A stretch of DNA of 64,000 nucleotides from Globodera rostochiensis (taxonomy: Eukaryota; Nematoda; Chromadorea; Rhabditida; Heteroderidae), in contig JAEVLN010000043.1 of assembly GCA_018350325.1 (NCBI GenBank), positions 1-64,000 of the forward strand, given 5' to 3'. The position numbers were made by a program, and so were the translations under genes. Within the stretch, counting starts at the first letter, position 1. Every line of letters begins with the position of its first letter. This document shows positions 23,371 through 35,866 of this stretch, piece after piece. Below the pieces are notes generated by a model. That model did no database searches. It was not told the origin of the DNA and saw only the letters and a list, made by a program, of their open reading frames with translations.

Positions 23371-23780
23371 TACTTGTAACACAGGCTAACACTTATATTT
23401 CGTGACCAAATTTTGCAGGCGTGCCTCTAGTGCTCCCTTCTTACCCCTACCAAAATTAGGTGGAGTTTTGGATAATTTGAAAAAATTTGGTTTGAAAAAT
23501 TTAAACCTTTTTTGAGACTATAACTCATGAATTGAGCGATTATATTTAATAAAAAAGCGATTAATAAATTCCTTATTTTGTTTTCTAAAGGAAAAGCGAG
23601 ATAGTACAGGGCGTTTTCTCTGCTGCTGTGCTTGACCCATAGCCATAGTGCAAGAGTATAAAAGCATTTTTCCCTCCTTCCCACAAATACCCAATTATTA
23701 TTCATTTTAACAAAAATATTATTCGCCAACAATTGACTTCATTCATCCAATCAATCGACGACCCGAAGCGCTCAACACCG

Positions 23781-24298
23781 ATGACAGAAAGCAGCAGCAG
23801 CAGCACACTGGAATCAGAGCTGGAGATGTGGCAATTGCCATACTATCACGGACTGCTGGTTCCTTCATGGCACATCAAATTTTCTGATTTAATTTTACCC
23901 CTTTTTTTGTTTAGCTGAACGCGGACTTTCGACAACTGTTGACGAGCGATGGCGACTTTCTTGTCCGCCGGGGCCATGGAACTTCTGGGCAAGAGCGAAT
24001 CCTGGTGCTGTCAATGAATGTCTGCAGCCGGCTGCGCCATGTCATCTTCCGCCAGCGACGAGGGCTCATCGCCGTGGACTTCAGACGTGAAAGCGGCTTC
24101 GACACGATACAGAGCTTTGTGGATGCGCATCTGGGGCAAGCAGATTCAATCAGCGATGTAAGTAGCACATAATTAGACTGGTATACATTCTGAACTTCTT
24201 TCAGCAGGATTTGGTTGTGCTCATAAGGGCAATCGACAGGAAGAAATGGACGCTGCCCTCAGTTTTGGACATTTCTGAACCGCTGCAGTGGACAAACT
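23781..24298 (+). CDS. SH2 domain protein, truncated Fes/Fer-type kinase stub
   Basis: Exons 23781-23858, 23915-24157 and 24205-24298. After MTESSSSSTLESELEMWQ the domain reads LPYYHGLL, then LLTSDGDFLVRRG (phosphotyrosine-pocket Arg), RILVLSMNV, RHVIFRQR and FDTIQSFVDAHL, a complete SH2 domain of the Fes/Fer type common in nematodes. The last exon (DLVVLIRAIDRKKWTLPSVL) resembles the SH2-to-kinase linker before a tyrosine kinase domain, but no kinase glycine loop follows. Splicing in phase into the next exon gives about 20 residues and then a stop. It is either an SH2-only protein or a gene truncated by the F-box-like gene 3' of it. Confidence -1.
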
Positions 24299-24351
24299 GT
24301 GAGCTTAAAAATTATTCTAATTCAATCAGTCCCATAAAAAACAAATTTCAG

Positions 24352-25565
24352 CGACGTCTCCGACAGCGATTGGATTGACATTTTGGTGTGGATTGGACGT
24401 GTCGAAGTCGCAACAAAATTTGCACTGATCAATGCGAAGTTCAACAATTGGGTGGACATTCAGCTGACGGAGAGGAAATGGGCAATTGGGGAGCTCAGAA
24501 TTTGTCGAGCAAAGGACGGCACTGGCGCCGAAGTGCTGTGTTCAAACAACGGGTCCAACCGCAAAATGTTGCCAATGCCGAACACACCGCTGCCGGGCAG
24601 CATAATTGGCTTCCAATCAATCACCATCAGGTCGTTTCAACAAATCAAATTTACATTTTCTCACAGAAACCCCTTTTTTTGTTGCAGGTACATTGACCAA
24701 TCTGTCGTCACTTTTCTGCGCAACATTCGACGTCTCTTCTCCTTGGACATTTGCCTGGAGCTTTCCATTCTGTACACAGAAGATCAAAGTTGGCGAATTA
24801 TGGCACAAGAAATTTGGCCTCTGCTGAAGGACGGCGTCTGCACACTGGTGAACATGAAGAAGAACCATTTTTCGATGATGCGCAAATACATCTCGCCGAC
24901 CGTCCTCTTCGATTGTGCCAATCTCCGAAGGATCTATTCGCATATGTTCCCTCAGTGTCCGACGAACAACGACAGCGCCGATACATTGCCTGCGGCCCGC
25001 GATCTGTACGCGTGGCTTCACATGACTCGTTCGGATGACTTCCCGGCGGTGTTGTCGCTGTACAGGTGGAAACCCAAATGGCAGTCGATGTTGGACAGCT
25101 TGACAAAGGTGGTGTAATTGTCAAAAATTAATTTTCTCATTCAATTCAATCAGCAAATTTTTTTTTAGACTTTCCGCGAGGCCTACATTGGCGTCAACTT
25201 CATCATCTTCTGTACGTTCCCGTTCGTTTATGACGCATACTTCTGTCTGGTGAATGAACTAACCCACGAGCAAATGGCATTGGCAACTCGCAGTGTAAAC
25301 GGCACAAACGCAGTGGTGGTGCGATCTCGAAGTGGACGAGAAGTGGCGGTGGGTTGGGCGGCGTATGCAAATAAGCCACTGACTAATTATGTGCACATTG
25401 ACTTTGGAGATGCGAACATTGGGTGGGTGGATTGATTTATTTACATTTTTATTGTTTTAATTGTAAAGTTTTTTAATTGCTTTCAGGCCGTTGCCGTCGT
25501 CTTCGAGCCATCCGATGAAAGCTGCTGCTGATGGGAATCGACCAGAAGGCGAAGTCAAAATATAG
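24352..25565 (+). CDS. Nematode-expanded F-box-like family protein
   Basis: Exons 24352-24630, 24688-25108, 25169-25422, 25487-25565, ending in TAG. F-box-like start (DWIDILVWIGRVEVATKFAL), then RKWAIGELRICRA, MPNTPLPGSIIGFQSI, YIDQSVVTFLRNIRRLF, EIWPLLKDGV, DLYAWLHM, VNFIIFCTFPFVYD, ELTHEQMALA and NYVHIDFGDANIG. This motif order matches a large family I recognise from cyst-nematode genomes, usually annotated as F-box domain proteins and presumed to be substrate-recruiting adaptors of SCF ubiquitin ligases. The first exon follows an acceptor, so a 5' exon is expected; the SH2 gene's last exon joins in the wrong phase. The start codon is undefined. Confidence -1.
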
Positions 25566-27614
25566 ACGAGAATGGCCTACGCATAAAACGATTTTATTCC
25601 ACAAAATGTTTGTTGTGAACCGCGACATTTTAATTTTTTGTTAAATGTGTATATATTGTATAAAATAATATTTTGAATTAAGAAAGCAAGTAGGCTAATG
25701 CGCGACAAGGGGAAGCGAAGACATTGCAGTCAATGTCCCCTAAAAAGTATCCATTCACTCCCAAAATTCACTTTCTATCAAAAAACCAGGACCGGGACAC
25801 ACTTTCCGGGACAGAGAACGCCAAAAAATTCACACTTTATAGAGATCGGGTAACTGTAACTGTTTGGTAGCTTAAATTTTGAACCATTTGTTTAGGGCAA
25901 TTTTTTCCTCCAAAAGTTATAGCTTAAACGAGTAAAATCTCAATTTTTTCGTGCCAACTTGTCGCGCTGAGTTCATTGCCCGGCGCCAAGAAGTAAAACT
26001 TTTGGGCTTACAAATTAGTTAATTAAGTGACATTTTGTCCCACTCAAAAACGGAATCAAAATGCCAAATATTGGGGTGCAAATTTGAAACTTCCATCCAA
26101 CTTGCCCCTCAGCATTCACAACCTCTGCTGCTCCGATGAACAAACAAATCTCGTAAGGTCCACCCTCCCCTCCCCCCGCCTTCGTTCTTCCACCCACCCA
26201 TAGTATGAGGGAGGGATGTGTCATCGCCTCGCCCACCCCCCAAAAGCATTCACTCGTCTTTTCCATTTTGCCCACCAAACAACCAAAATCTTTTCTTTAC
26301 CCCCCCCCCCCTCCCCCGCGCGCTTTGCCACCTCAAATTTGATCGGCTGAAGAATCGGCCCCCCCGTTTTCTTAATTTGAAAAAGCCAATTTTTGCTGTT
26401 CCTGGGTGCCTGCCTAAAAAGTGAATTAAGCGAAGTGATGAGGATCAAGAATGCGAATTGAGCATTTTTCGCGCTTTGCAAGCAGTACTTTTGTTTAAGC
26501 GGTCTGATCAATAGCTTTTTGTTGATAAATCAAGGTTGGAATTGTTGTAGAAAAAGTTATGGCGCCCTAAAACACGGGGAAAAGGCAGCCGGGGGGGGGA
26601 GGGGGACAAACGCTGTTTCGAACACTGACAGATATGCCTCCCCCCCCCCCCCTCCCACTCCTGGTTCAGTTAATTAAATTAAGGCTTGCCAAACTTTGGC
26701 GATTTCCCCCGGAATGTGCGTGCTCCATCCCCGTTCGTTCCCCGAAGGCGGGGGGGGGGGGGAATTTCTCTTCCCCGCGGCGCCCGTCTCAACCCCCCAA
26801 TTCCCCCCCCCCCACCCGTCAGAATGCATACAATTCATTTTCCCTCATCCATCGCATGATTGGGGATTGGGTGGGGGAACTGGGGGGAGACGTCAACTCA
26901 ACCGGCTTTAATCCGATGCGCAGATCGCCTCCAGCCAAATGTTTGAAGTAACAATTCACTTTTTGCTTAAATCACAATTTCTAAGACGTCCTCAGTGATT
27001 TTGTTGCGTATAGACTTTTTTTAAACATTAATTTTGATTAAAATATATTTATATTAAATCAATTCCTTAAAAATATTTGGAATTTTCTTAAATGCCGTAT
27101 TATCCCTAAAATTGGAGTACCCCGGGGTTCCATTTTCTCAACCCCCCTAAATAAATATTGGTAAAAACTCGGGACCAAAATTTCAAATCCAAAAATGGAG
27201 ATTATAGTGCCAATGCCGGCCGACCAAAATGTAACAAAAACTGATCAATTCCTTACCGTCGAAACCGATATGATTTTTTGGACAAAAAATCAGTCCAAAA
27301 AGCCCCCCCCCCCGCCCCCTCTTTTTCCTTATCTTTTTTTCACCTCGCCATTTAAATAGGAATGTGTAAAAGGCGTCCAAAAATGGCCTTTTGCATCGTC
27401 CGTCCCCCCCCCCCCATTTTCATTCATTTGGCTTTCCTTATGTGCACTTTACTTTGCATTTTGTTGTCCTCCTCCTCCTCACCCAAAACAAAATGCAAAT
27501 TTTGGCCAATTTGGCATTTTGTCCACTTTTTGAGTGCCATCCATCATAGAGCTTAGTGATGCTTCTTAAAAATATGTAGGTGATGAATCGCTAAAGCATG
27601 TAAATAAAATTTAG

Positions 27615-27692
27615 GGGGCACTCAGACTTGAGCCCGGACTTGAGCTTCGAACGAGATCTCGAGATGAGATTCTCGTCTCGACCGGGCTCTAA
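27615..27692. repeat. AGAGCCCGGAC-family inverted repeat
   Basis: TTGAGCCCGGACTTGAGC ... CTCGACCGGGCTCTAAC, with GAGATCTCGAGATGAGATTC at the centre. Related copies at 37680, 40352 and 42708, and a single end at 51780. Confidence -1.
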
Positions 27693-30574
27693 CTCCGACA
27701 ATTCTTAAAAAAAATAAAATCAAAAAATTATTCAAAAAAAACCTTTTTTGAACATTACAGAATTGACATCTTTCTTGAAACAAATTGTGATGTTGCGTAA
27801 AATGATCCAAACCTTTGGAAAGTTGGAAAACAATAAATATTTTTATTAGTTTTTTAAAAATAGTTTTGTTCTTGATTAAAATGCTTCATTGTGTTTGTGT
27901 GCCCTCCTCCCTCCGTGTCTTTTTTCAACTCGCCGACCCTCATTTTTCATTGTCAGAATTTGAGTCACAAGTCCCCAAAATAACCCCTGGGGGGGGGGGG
28001 GGGGGAATTTACGTTTACGGAACCCGATAAACAAACCAAAATATTTAACATCCCATTGGGGGGTTTTTTTGGGTCTCGAAGGATTGAATTCAGTATCCGG
28101 AGCCGGGATCCCGACTGATATTTTTTTTGCAATTTCGGGATTAAGCCACGCTCTCGGCGCCGGTCCCCCAAAAAATTGGTTTGTCCGGGGGGGCACCAGG
28201 GATGCCAGCCGACAGCCACAGAAAATGTCGGGAAAAAATTGGAATGCCGAGCCCAAAAATGTCGTAATTGACGACATCCCCGCCGGGCATTACTAAATAA
28301 AGGGCTGCCCATTTTAGGCATTTTTCAACTGCCTTTTTTTCCTTTTATTCTCCCGCTTCATTGAATGAATGCATATGAGTAATTTTGTGTTAAGCGCCAT
28401 GCACAAAATATTGTTTTTCTATTCAAAATTTAACCAGAAACAGAACTGTCTAAATTTACATGATTTTTGTGAACTAATTGAAAATTGTAATAAATTTTTA
28501 TCTTTATTTAGTCCCGGGTTTTGTGACTGGCACCTTTTTTTTGGTTCCGATCCCGGTCAGTTTTTTTTGTTGCCAAATCTCGGTCCAACTCAACTGTACA
28601 ATAAACAAATTGTGCCATTGTTTTTTGCTTTTTTTGCAGCGGCCATGTCCCCTATATAAAGGCCCCATGGGCCCAAAATGCCATTTGTTCCCCTCCGCAA
28701 CAGTGAAATTTATAATTTTGTTAAGCCCCCCCCCCCTCAGTCAACAGAAAAGCCCTCTCAGCCCCCTCCACCACCGGCGAAGCCCATTCATTTCCCCCCA
28801 AGGGTCGTCCGTCGTCGTCGTCGCGTTGGTGTTGAGGAAGAAGGAGGACCTCGACACTCAACACAACAAACAGACGGACGCAATGACAGAGGGTCCCATT
28901 CCCCCCCCCCCCCCCCCATTATTCCATTTTTGTGTGTCAAAAACTCCACTTTTTTGGAGGACCAACCGCCCCCCTCCCCCCTCCACCCAAAGCCCATCTC
29001 ATCTCCTCTCATTGTGCCGTGCATCTTTCGCACCCAACCAACCAACACCTCCCCTCCGTTTAGGCCAAAATTTAAATAATAAACCCTTTTAATATAATTA
29101 AAAATACAAAAAACTGATTTTCTCGTAAAGTTAAAAAATTGAAACGGCGATTTCGATTAATTAAAAAAAAAATTTTTCAGGTGGGGAACAACTTTATTTA
29201 ACTATAATAAATATAGAAAAGTAAATAAAATTGGTATTATTTTTTATAAATTTGTTTTTTGGTGTTTTCTCTAACACAAAAGATCATCTGGGCCCAGCTT
29301 TTTGGTCAAAACCGAGCCGCCGGAGGGGCTCTGTCCCTTTTATATATTTTCAAAATGGCTTCAAATTTTCCATCTCTGAGGTGCCATCCATTCCCTTCGC
29401 TTATTGCCCCATTTTACGGCGTCATCTGGCCCAAAACTTTTTGGCTGCCCAAAATCCTTGCGGCGCCATTAAACAAACTAAGTTAGTGAATGAATGAATG
29501 AGAAAGGGGGGGGGGATGCTTCTTCTTTCTGCTTACTTTGAAGTGTGTGCTTTTGCGATGGGTTACGTCCCCCCCCCCGTTTATGCACCCGCCCGCCGCC
29601 CGCTTCATTTTAATAAATATTGCCAGCTGAATGAACGAGTCAGCCGGGCGCGCCGATGTGATCCGTGCCACCTGATGATCGATCATTCAGCAAATTCAGT
29701 CATTTCCGATCAGCGATCAGTCGTGACTCTTATGCTTTATTGCTTCTGGCGGGCTTAGTGGCTGCTATTGATGTCGTCGGTAAATTTAGAAGACAACAAT
29801 TCATTTTTCGAATCCCCCCCCACCCGTCCAATCAGTCATTTCTGATCAGCGTCGGTCGGTCGCACACAATCCATTAATTTGCCACTCTCTCTCTCTGTGC
29901 CACTCTCTCTCTCTCTGTTTACCGTTGTGGACACAACACATATCGGATATCGGTAATTTTAGAAGCTCAAAAGTGCTTCTTGTAATTCCCCCCCCCCATC
30001 CGATCACAATCATTTCCGATCAGTGATCAGTTGCCATTTTCATCCCAAATGTTTTATTGGTGAGTCGGTCCAAAAATGCGATTTTAACGCTAAGCTTGTC
30101 CTTCTCTTTAATTATAAAGATATAAATAAAATGTTTAAAATAATAATAGACTTAAAATTGAATTGATTGCGAACATATCCCCGGCAATTTGTATTTTAAC
30201 AATTAATTTCTGAACAGTGAAAGGCTTCTTCATTAAAAATGAATTTTCACAATTATTTTACTCTTAAAATAATTTATTCAATAATTTTTCGCCCCATGCT
30301 TTTTTGTGTTTGTTCATCCTTTAGTAGCGCGTATTGTTGGGACTTGGGGCTTTCCCAAAAGCGGTTCCGCCGGCACTAAAAGGGTTGTTCCACGGTGGGC
30401 TTTCTTTTGGGGCCAACAAAATAATTGAATTAACCCAAAATGTTGAAAACATCTATAAATTTGAAAAAATAATTACAATAATTAGTATCCCCGATTAAAA
30501 ATGCTTTTGAAGAAATCTCAAAATTCAATTTGCGCACTCGTGAAAAGTGTGGCGTTTTGCTCCCTTCTGTTACC

Positions 30575-30815
30575 CGGGTCGGGCATTGTTTATAGGTCGG
30601 GACCGGGATTTTTGGGAAAACCCGGGAACGGGATTGAGAAAATTAAAAAACCGGGATTTTATGAGTGGGATAATCAAATCCCGGTCAAAAAAACCGGGAC
30701 TAATGGGCAAAAACAAAGATTGTCAATTTTGAAAATAACCGGGATTTTTAAGGGGGAAATTCAGTACCAAAATTGGAGACTTCAGTCCCAGTCCCGGTCC
30801 CGACCTACTCTAGTT
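30575..30815. repeat. CCGGGATT/CCCGGTCCC inverted-repeat element
   Basis: Starts GGTCGGGACCGGGATTTTTG and ends CCCAGTCCCGGTCCCGACC, with internal CCGGGATTTT units. Same family as 21513-21690, 22290-22470, and the sequence into which the FLYWCH foldback element inserted. Confidence -1.
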
Positions 30816-32344
30816 TAAAGTGAGTCGGCTCGGGTACCCGCGTCGGGTGTATCGGGCAATCGAGTCGAGTAGTTTTGCCAGTCGAGTACCCGCGCGCGCA
30901 TATAATGCCTAGTGTCCCAGGGATGTGTTGTCGCAAGTTCTGATTTGCGAACTTTTTTTGTTTTGTTTTTTGTTGGGCCCGGAATTTTTAACTAGCAATT
31001 TTTAAGCCTCTGGTATATTCTCTGTTTGGTCCAAATCAAGACCCTGATTTTGTAAAAAATTTCAGGCTCCCCAAAATTACGATTTCCGAAAAAATGGGTT
31101 CCAAACTTCTTCAATTTGACCGAAACATTTTCCCACCCATTCCAATCTAAAAAAATTTTTTAGTTGGAGCACCGAAATTGCGATTTTCCAAATTGTTTAA
31201 ACTCGACATTCCTGCCTCGTACTTTATGGACAAAAAGCCGCTTACATCCGCACATTTGGACTCCTTTTATGCTCTGAACGTCGTCCAACCTCCGCCTGAT
31301 AGTGAGGGAGGAAGGAGTAGGAGGAGGAGAACAAACATGACGGGCGCTGGCGCTGCTCAACGCTCAAATACGGAGCGCAGGGGGGGGGCCCACCGATTGG
31401 TGCATAAATATGGGGGGGGGAGGGGGGTGCGCATTTGTGCTACACAATTTGGGTGCAAAAATTTGCGCGAAGAGCCCCCCCCCCCCCCCCCCAGCAACGG
31501 ATTTATTTTGGGGGTGACATTCATTCATTGTGCACACTGAACGAACCGAACGGGGGGCGGGGGAGGCACTGAAGGATGTGCTTTATGTATTTATTTATTA
31601 AATTGTATTTTGTTGGGGGGGCGGCCGCGGCACGGCACGGCACGGCAACGACGGAATGTCAGGCAATCGATGGCCGGCGCCCGGAGGGTTTAATGACGGG
31701 GGCGAATGAACGCGCGGGGGCCCTTTTTGTTTCCCCCCAAGCAAAAAATGTAGGTACATAATAATTACATATTTTGTTTGCTCATTGGTTGCCCCCGACA
31801 TTCCGTTGCTTCAAAAATGATTCAAAATCTTCTGACGAAAGAAATTGTTCGTTTTTTTATTGCACAATTATTTTTTCAAGATCACAAAAGCATCTCTTTG
31901 TTCAGATCAGATACATTCGTATTCTGTCTGATCAGATCATCCGTATTTTGATCAAGCATTCGTTCAATCATTCTCGTGTTTATAATATTTTTTTAGATTA
32001 AAAAAAATCGCTTAAATTTATTGTTATGGCCTATCTTATTTTTGCACAGCTTCAAACAAATTAACGAGAATGGAAGTTGATGTTTGGAAAAAATGTTTGC
32101 GTTGAATTTTTTAATAAAAAAAAGCGGAAAATCAAAAAGCTTAGCAAATCCTAGCATTATTGACTTCAAGAAAGGCGTTTTTTAGGTGTAAAATTCGTCA
32201 ATTGTTCTCGTCATTAATTTGATTCACCTTTTCCCCCATTTTCGTAGCAATAATAAGAAAATTTCCCGCAAAAAGTTTTGGGGGCGATTGGTCACCCGGG
32301 GGGGGGGGGGGGTAGAAAAGCCGCCCCCATTTTATTTACGCTTC

Positions 32345-32375
<31 letters not shown>

Positions 32376-32742
32376 ATTTATTCATTATTCATTCCGCGCG
32401 GCTCATCCCCCCCCCCCCCCCCACAACACTTTTGACCCGAATAATCGTCGATCGCGGATCGGTCGGGAAGCGCGGGGCGGGGGCTTCGAGGAGGAGGGGA
32501 AAATCAATGCCCTTTTACACAGACAGTTACGTGTCGGGATGGTCGGCCTGAATGATTTTCTCGAATTTTTGGACAAAAATTTCCATAAATTTCTTTAAAC
32601 TTTCGCAACTTTTTGGGACAGGAACTGTTGGCCAATTTTTGGAATATAGAATTGAATAATTACAATTTTAGGATTTTTAAATTGCACAAAAATCTTTTCT
32701 CGTCGAGAAGCGCACTTTGTGGCAGGAAAGAGCATTTTCTAA

Positions 32743-34492
32743 ATGCCGGTTCAGACAACAACCATTGAGACGGTCACCGTTGTACGGCCTTTGAAGGTAA
32801 TTCTGAGCCCAGAGGCATATTTTAAATAATCTGATCCCCGATTTTGATCCTTTTGGAGCTTTTTTTGATCTGAAAATGGTGATCTGATTATTAATATCTA
32901 AAGTCAACTGCTCTTTATACTGACAAAATGCCGTCAATTCCCCCATTTGATCGTTTTTAGGTAATTTCGCTGGTTTGTCTGTGCCTGTCCTTGGTGCTGC
33001 TTGTCATCGCCCTGTGCACCACGTCTTGGCTGAAGACGTACTCCTTCCATACCGGTCTTTATCTCAAATCCATTGTAATGCTTGGGAATGACCTGAACTG
33101 ATCATTTTCTAACCCCAAGGGGTCGAACAGGGTCAGATCTGCTTATTGATCATAATAAATTGGTCTTGATCATGACTTTTTTGGAAAAGCAATCATTATT
33201 TATTCAATTCCTCTGATCAGTGTTGATCCGTGGTCGAGCTCATTTCAAACAACAGCGTATAGATATAGAGCATCGGATCAGAAGATCATTAAATCGGATC
33301 ACGTCACAGGCCTCTTCCAAGAATGCACTGACCGTTCCATTGGCGCACTGTCCAACCCGGTGCCAAACGCTGCGCCCGAGGGCGAATGTCAGCCGCCGGC
33401 ACGGAACAGATGTTTGTTTATTTATTTGGCTTTGGCGCGTTGGTATTTAGTGCCAAATTCAAATTCCACCACCAACCCTTTTCCCGTTTTCTACAGTTTT
33501 TGTACGGGCTGCTGCACTGCTGCTCATTGGGGCCGCTGCCTTCACGCTGTTCGCCATCTTCGTGAACATTGCTGGCCTCCGGAGCAATGACCTCCACCGG
33601 TGGGTTTTGCTAAATTTGAATCCGATTTTTGCGCTTTCCGGGTGTCCGATCATTGGAGTTTTCCATGCACTGATCGTTGAGTTTCGAGACTCAGAGAATG
33701 TGTCGGACCCCCCCCCCCCCTCCCCCCAATGTGTTGAACTGCTGTTCAAAATGTTCACAATCCCTTTAGAAAGTACGTGTTCTACAAGGCGGCCACTTGG
33801 CTATCCCTCGTGTCCGGTTTGTTATTTTAAACATTTTTTAAAATTCAAACTTTACCGTATGCCGCCGTATCATCCAAAAGTGATACTTTTGATCATCATT
33901 GATTAATTGTTTTTTGGTCATTGATCAGTGTCATTTTCTGGTCGCAGACCCCATTTTTTTAAACTAATTTTTGTACCACAAATCGTAACTCAACAAATAG
34001 TTGGTCTACCTATATGTATATTTGCTTCATAAATTGTTCCAGTACTCGCCGAACTCGTCGCGTTGGTCGGCTTCCCCATCTGCTTCTACTTGTCCATTCA
34101 TTCGTACGGTCTTCGAAATTGGGAGTTTGACTGGTCTTACGGCATCGCATGGGGCTCTTTGCTGTACGTTTAAAACAATTGGAAGTTTTTTTGACAAATT
34201 TCCCCGAATTGGAGCCTGGGTCGAGACGGGTTCTTGTCAAGAGATTTTTGGCACCCTTTAGCAATGCTTGAGCCCGTTTTTTTTTGGCATTTTCAAGGGT
34301 TGAATCTGACACAAATTTTTTGGGGTCGCTCTCGAAGTTTAATTAGAACAGAATTGAGGAATAGAGAGAATATCAAAAAACACTTTCAGCTTTGCCTTCG
34401 GTGCACTGTTGCTGCTGATCTGTGACAAAGAGCACGAGGAGGTGTACTACAGGGAGAAGACCATCTACAATCCGCCCATCGAGTTTGCGTAG
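32743..34492 (+). CDS. Claudin-like (PMP22/TMEM47/Clc-like) four-TM protein
   Basis: Seven exons in phase: 32743-32796, 32961-33054, 33310-33411, 33497-33599, 33770-33816, 34043-34163, 34390-34492; 207 residues, typical of the superfamily. Starts MPVQTTTIETVTVVRPLK; TM1 VISLVCLCLSLVLLVIAL; then TTSWL, GLFQEC and a second Cys, fitting the W-GLW-C-C signature of the first extracellular loop; TM2 VRAAALLLIGAAAFTLFAIF; TM3 LAELVALVGFPICFYLSI; TM4 IAWGSLLFAFGALLLLIC; cytoplasmic tail EEVYYREKTIYNPPIEFA. Likely a cell-junction or membrane-organising protein. The introns are unusually dense in TGATCA-type sequence. Confidence is high for the superfamily, less for the subfamily. Confidence -1.
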
Positions 34493-35866
34493 CAGTAACA
34501 GCACCAACTGCAGCAGAACCTTTGCCGCCCGCTGCTGGAGACCGGGCGCCAAGTTCAAATATTTTCAATTGAAAAGATTTTGTCCGTCCCCTCCCTTTTT
34601 TCTATTTTGTGTTTTTTGACCAACACTTTTCAGGGATTTGTGATTGTTAGGGGATGCCGCTGATCATTTTTTGTCTGATCACTTTAATAGAAAAATTTAA
34701 TAAAAAAAAATCAGGATACTTTCAGGCAATTTTAAAAGCTTGTAAAAAGCCGGCACGGCTCTCTCAGAACGGCAAATTCCGGGCTTTAAAGTGAATAGAA
34801 GCTCCCCTTTTGCCAGCAAAAAAAATTGTGGTCGGCTGCGTCCCTTTATCAAAGAATACGGCACAGTGATACATTCAGCTGGATTATTTTGCCAACAATT
34901 ACACACAAAATATTCTTTTGAAATTAGGTTTTTGCACTTTGATCCCGAATTTCGATCCCCATTTTTGAGTTTCGTTGGACAGACCGCGCCCGAAGGGTCG
35001 GGGTTAACTCGAAAATGCAACAATTGTCTCAGTGTTATAAATTTTGATCTGTGCTCTCTAGATCAGTTTGCCTGATCTGGCAACCAGAGATCAACAATAC
35101 TCGCTGATCAGATTAACCTAGTCTTGCGATCCTGGCATTTTTGGTCTCCTGGTTTTGCCCCGAAGCCCAGATTTTTGAATTTCGGCATTTTAATGGAAAA
35201 ACCCTCCAGGGGCCGGAAATTTTGTCGGATTTTTTGGTCCTCGGAGCCCGACAATCGCAACGCCGACACATCGGAGTCGTTTGCTTAAACACAGATGATC
35301 CATCCATCCGCATAATTGTACTCTAACATTTCCAAAATTTATTTACTTTTCTAGTTTTAAGTGACGTTTTTCTCAAAAAGAATATTCCATTTTGTTTCAT
35401 AATTTTTGAAGGGCCTTTTTGATGTACAAAAAGTCTGTTGCTTTCTGTTTTTGTCCATTCATATTCCTATTTTGTATAATGCATGCAGCTTTTGCGCATT
35501 ATATTTATGTGCCCATTGTAAATTTATCCCCTTAATCCGTGTGCCTTCCTTCACATTATTCAAAAATAAACTTTTTAATCCAACAAATCCATCGACAATT
35601 ATTATTATTATTATGGTTAAGCTTTATCGCTATGGGGGGGGGGGATCAATGATCAATCCGCTTAAAATGCTTTCCCAAAATTCGGGGATCGATAGATGCG
35701 GACAGTCACCAAAATAAATCACAAAGCCCGATCAGATTCAAATCCATTTTCAGATCGGTAAATGCGTCTAAAATGCAATTATTATGCCAAAATTTTCAGG
35801 CACCAGTTAACCATGAAAATGTTTCCAAAAATCGCTCAACTTTAAAAACCCCTAAAATTGCACTTT
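34493..35866. other. Intergenic, no gene seen
   Basis: 3' flank of the claudin-like gene and promoter region of the ZP gene. AT-rich with (TTA)n at 35597-35613, a poly-G run at 35634 and several GATC-rich patches. Open frames at 34.8-35.3 kb show no recognisable protein. Confidence -1.

Larger units (their letters stand above)
20801..23780. other. Repeat-dense intergenic block
   Basis: No gene is supported. It contains foldback element C, nested GTACCGAAAAGTACCG-type and CCCGATCCCGG-type repeats, two SINE-like units ending in the GC hairpin and poly-C, and a short unique promoter-proximal stretch before the SH2 gene (ATG at 23781). Confidence -1.
25566..32742. other. 7-kb gene-poor region rich in poly-C/poly-G
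   Basis: No gene is supported. Homopolymer G or C runs of 8 or more occur about every few hundred bases (for example 26300, 26640, 26750, 27305, 27405, 27990, 28905, 29505, 31480, 32300, 32345-32375). Open frames here are proline/glycine-rich by-products of these runs. Also present are an AGAGCCCGGAC-family element (27615-27690), a CCGGGATT-type repeat (30575-30815) and CTCT microsatellites (29885-29915). Confidence -1.

Noticed and set aside
24798..25124. Minus-strand 108-residue frame
   Set aside because: Antisense to the well-supported F-box-like exon.
28478..29092. 204- and 133-residue proline-rich frames
   Set aside because: Generated by poly-C runs and C-rich text in several frames; no splice support or recognisable domain.
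32219..32598. Pro/Gly-rich frames around the long C run
   Set aside because: Driven by homopolymers in all frames.
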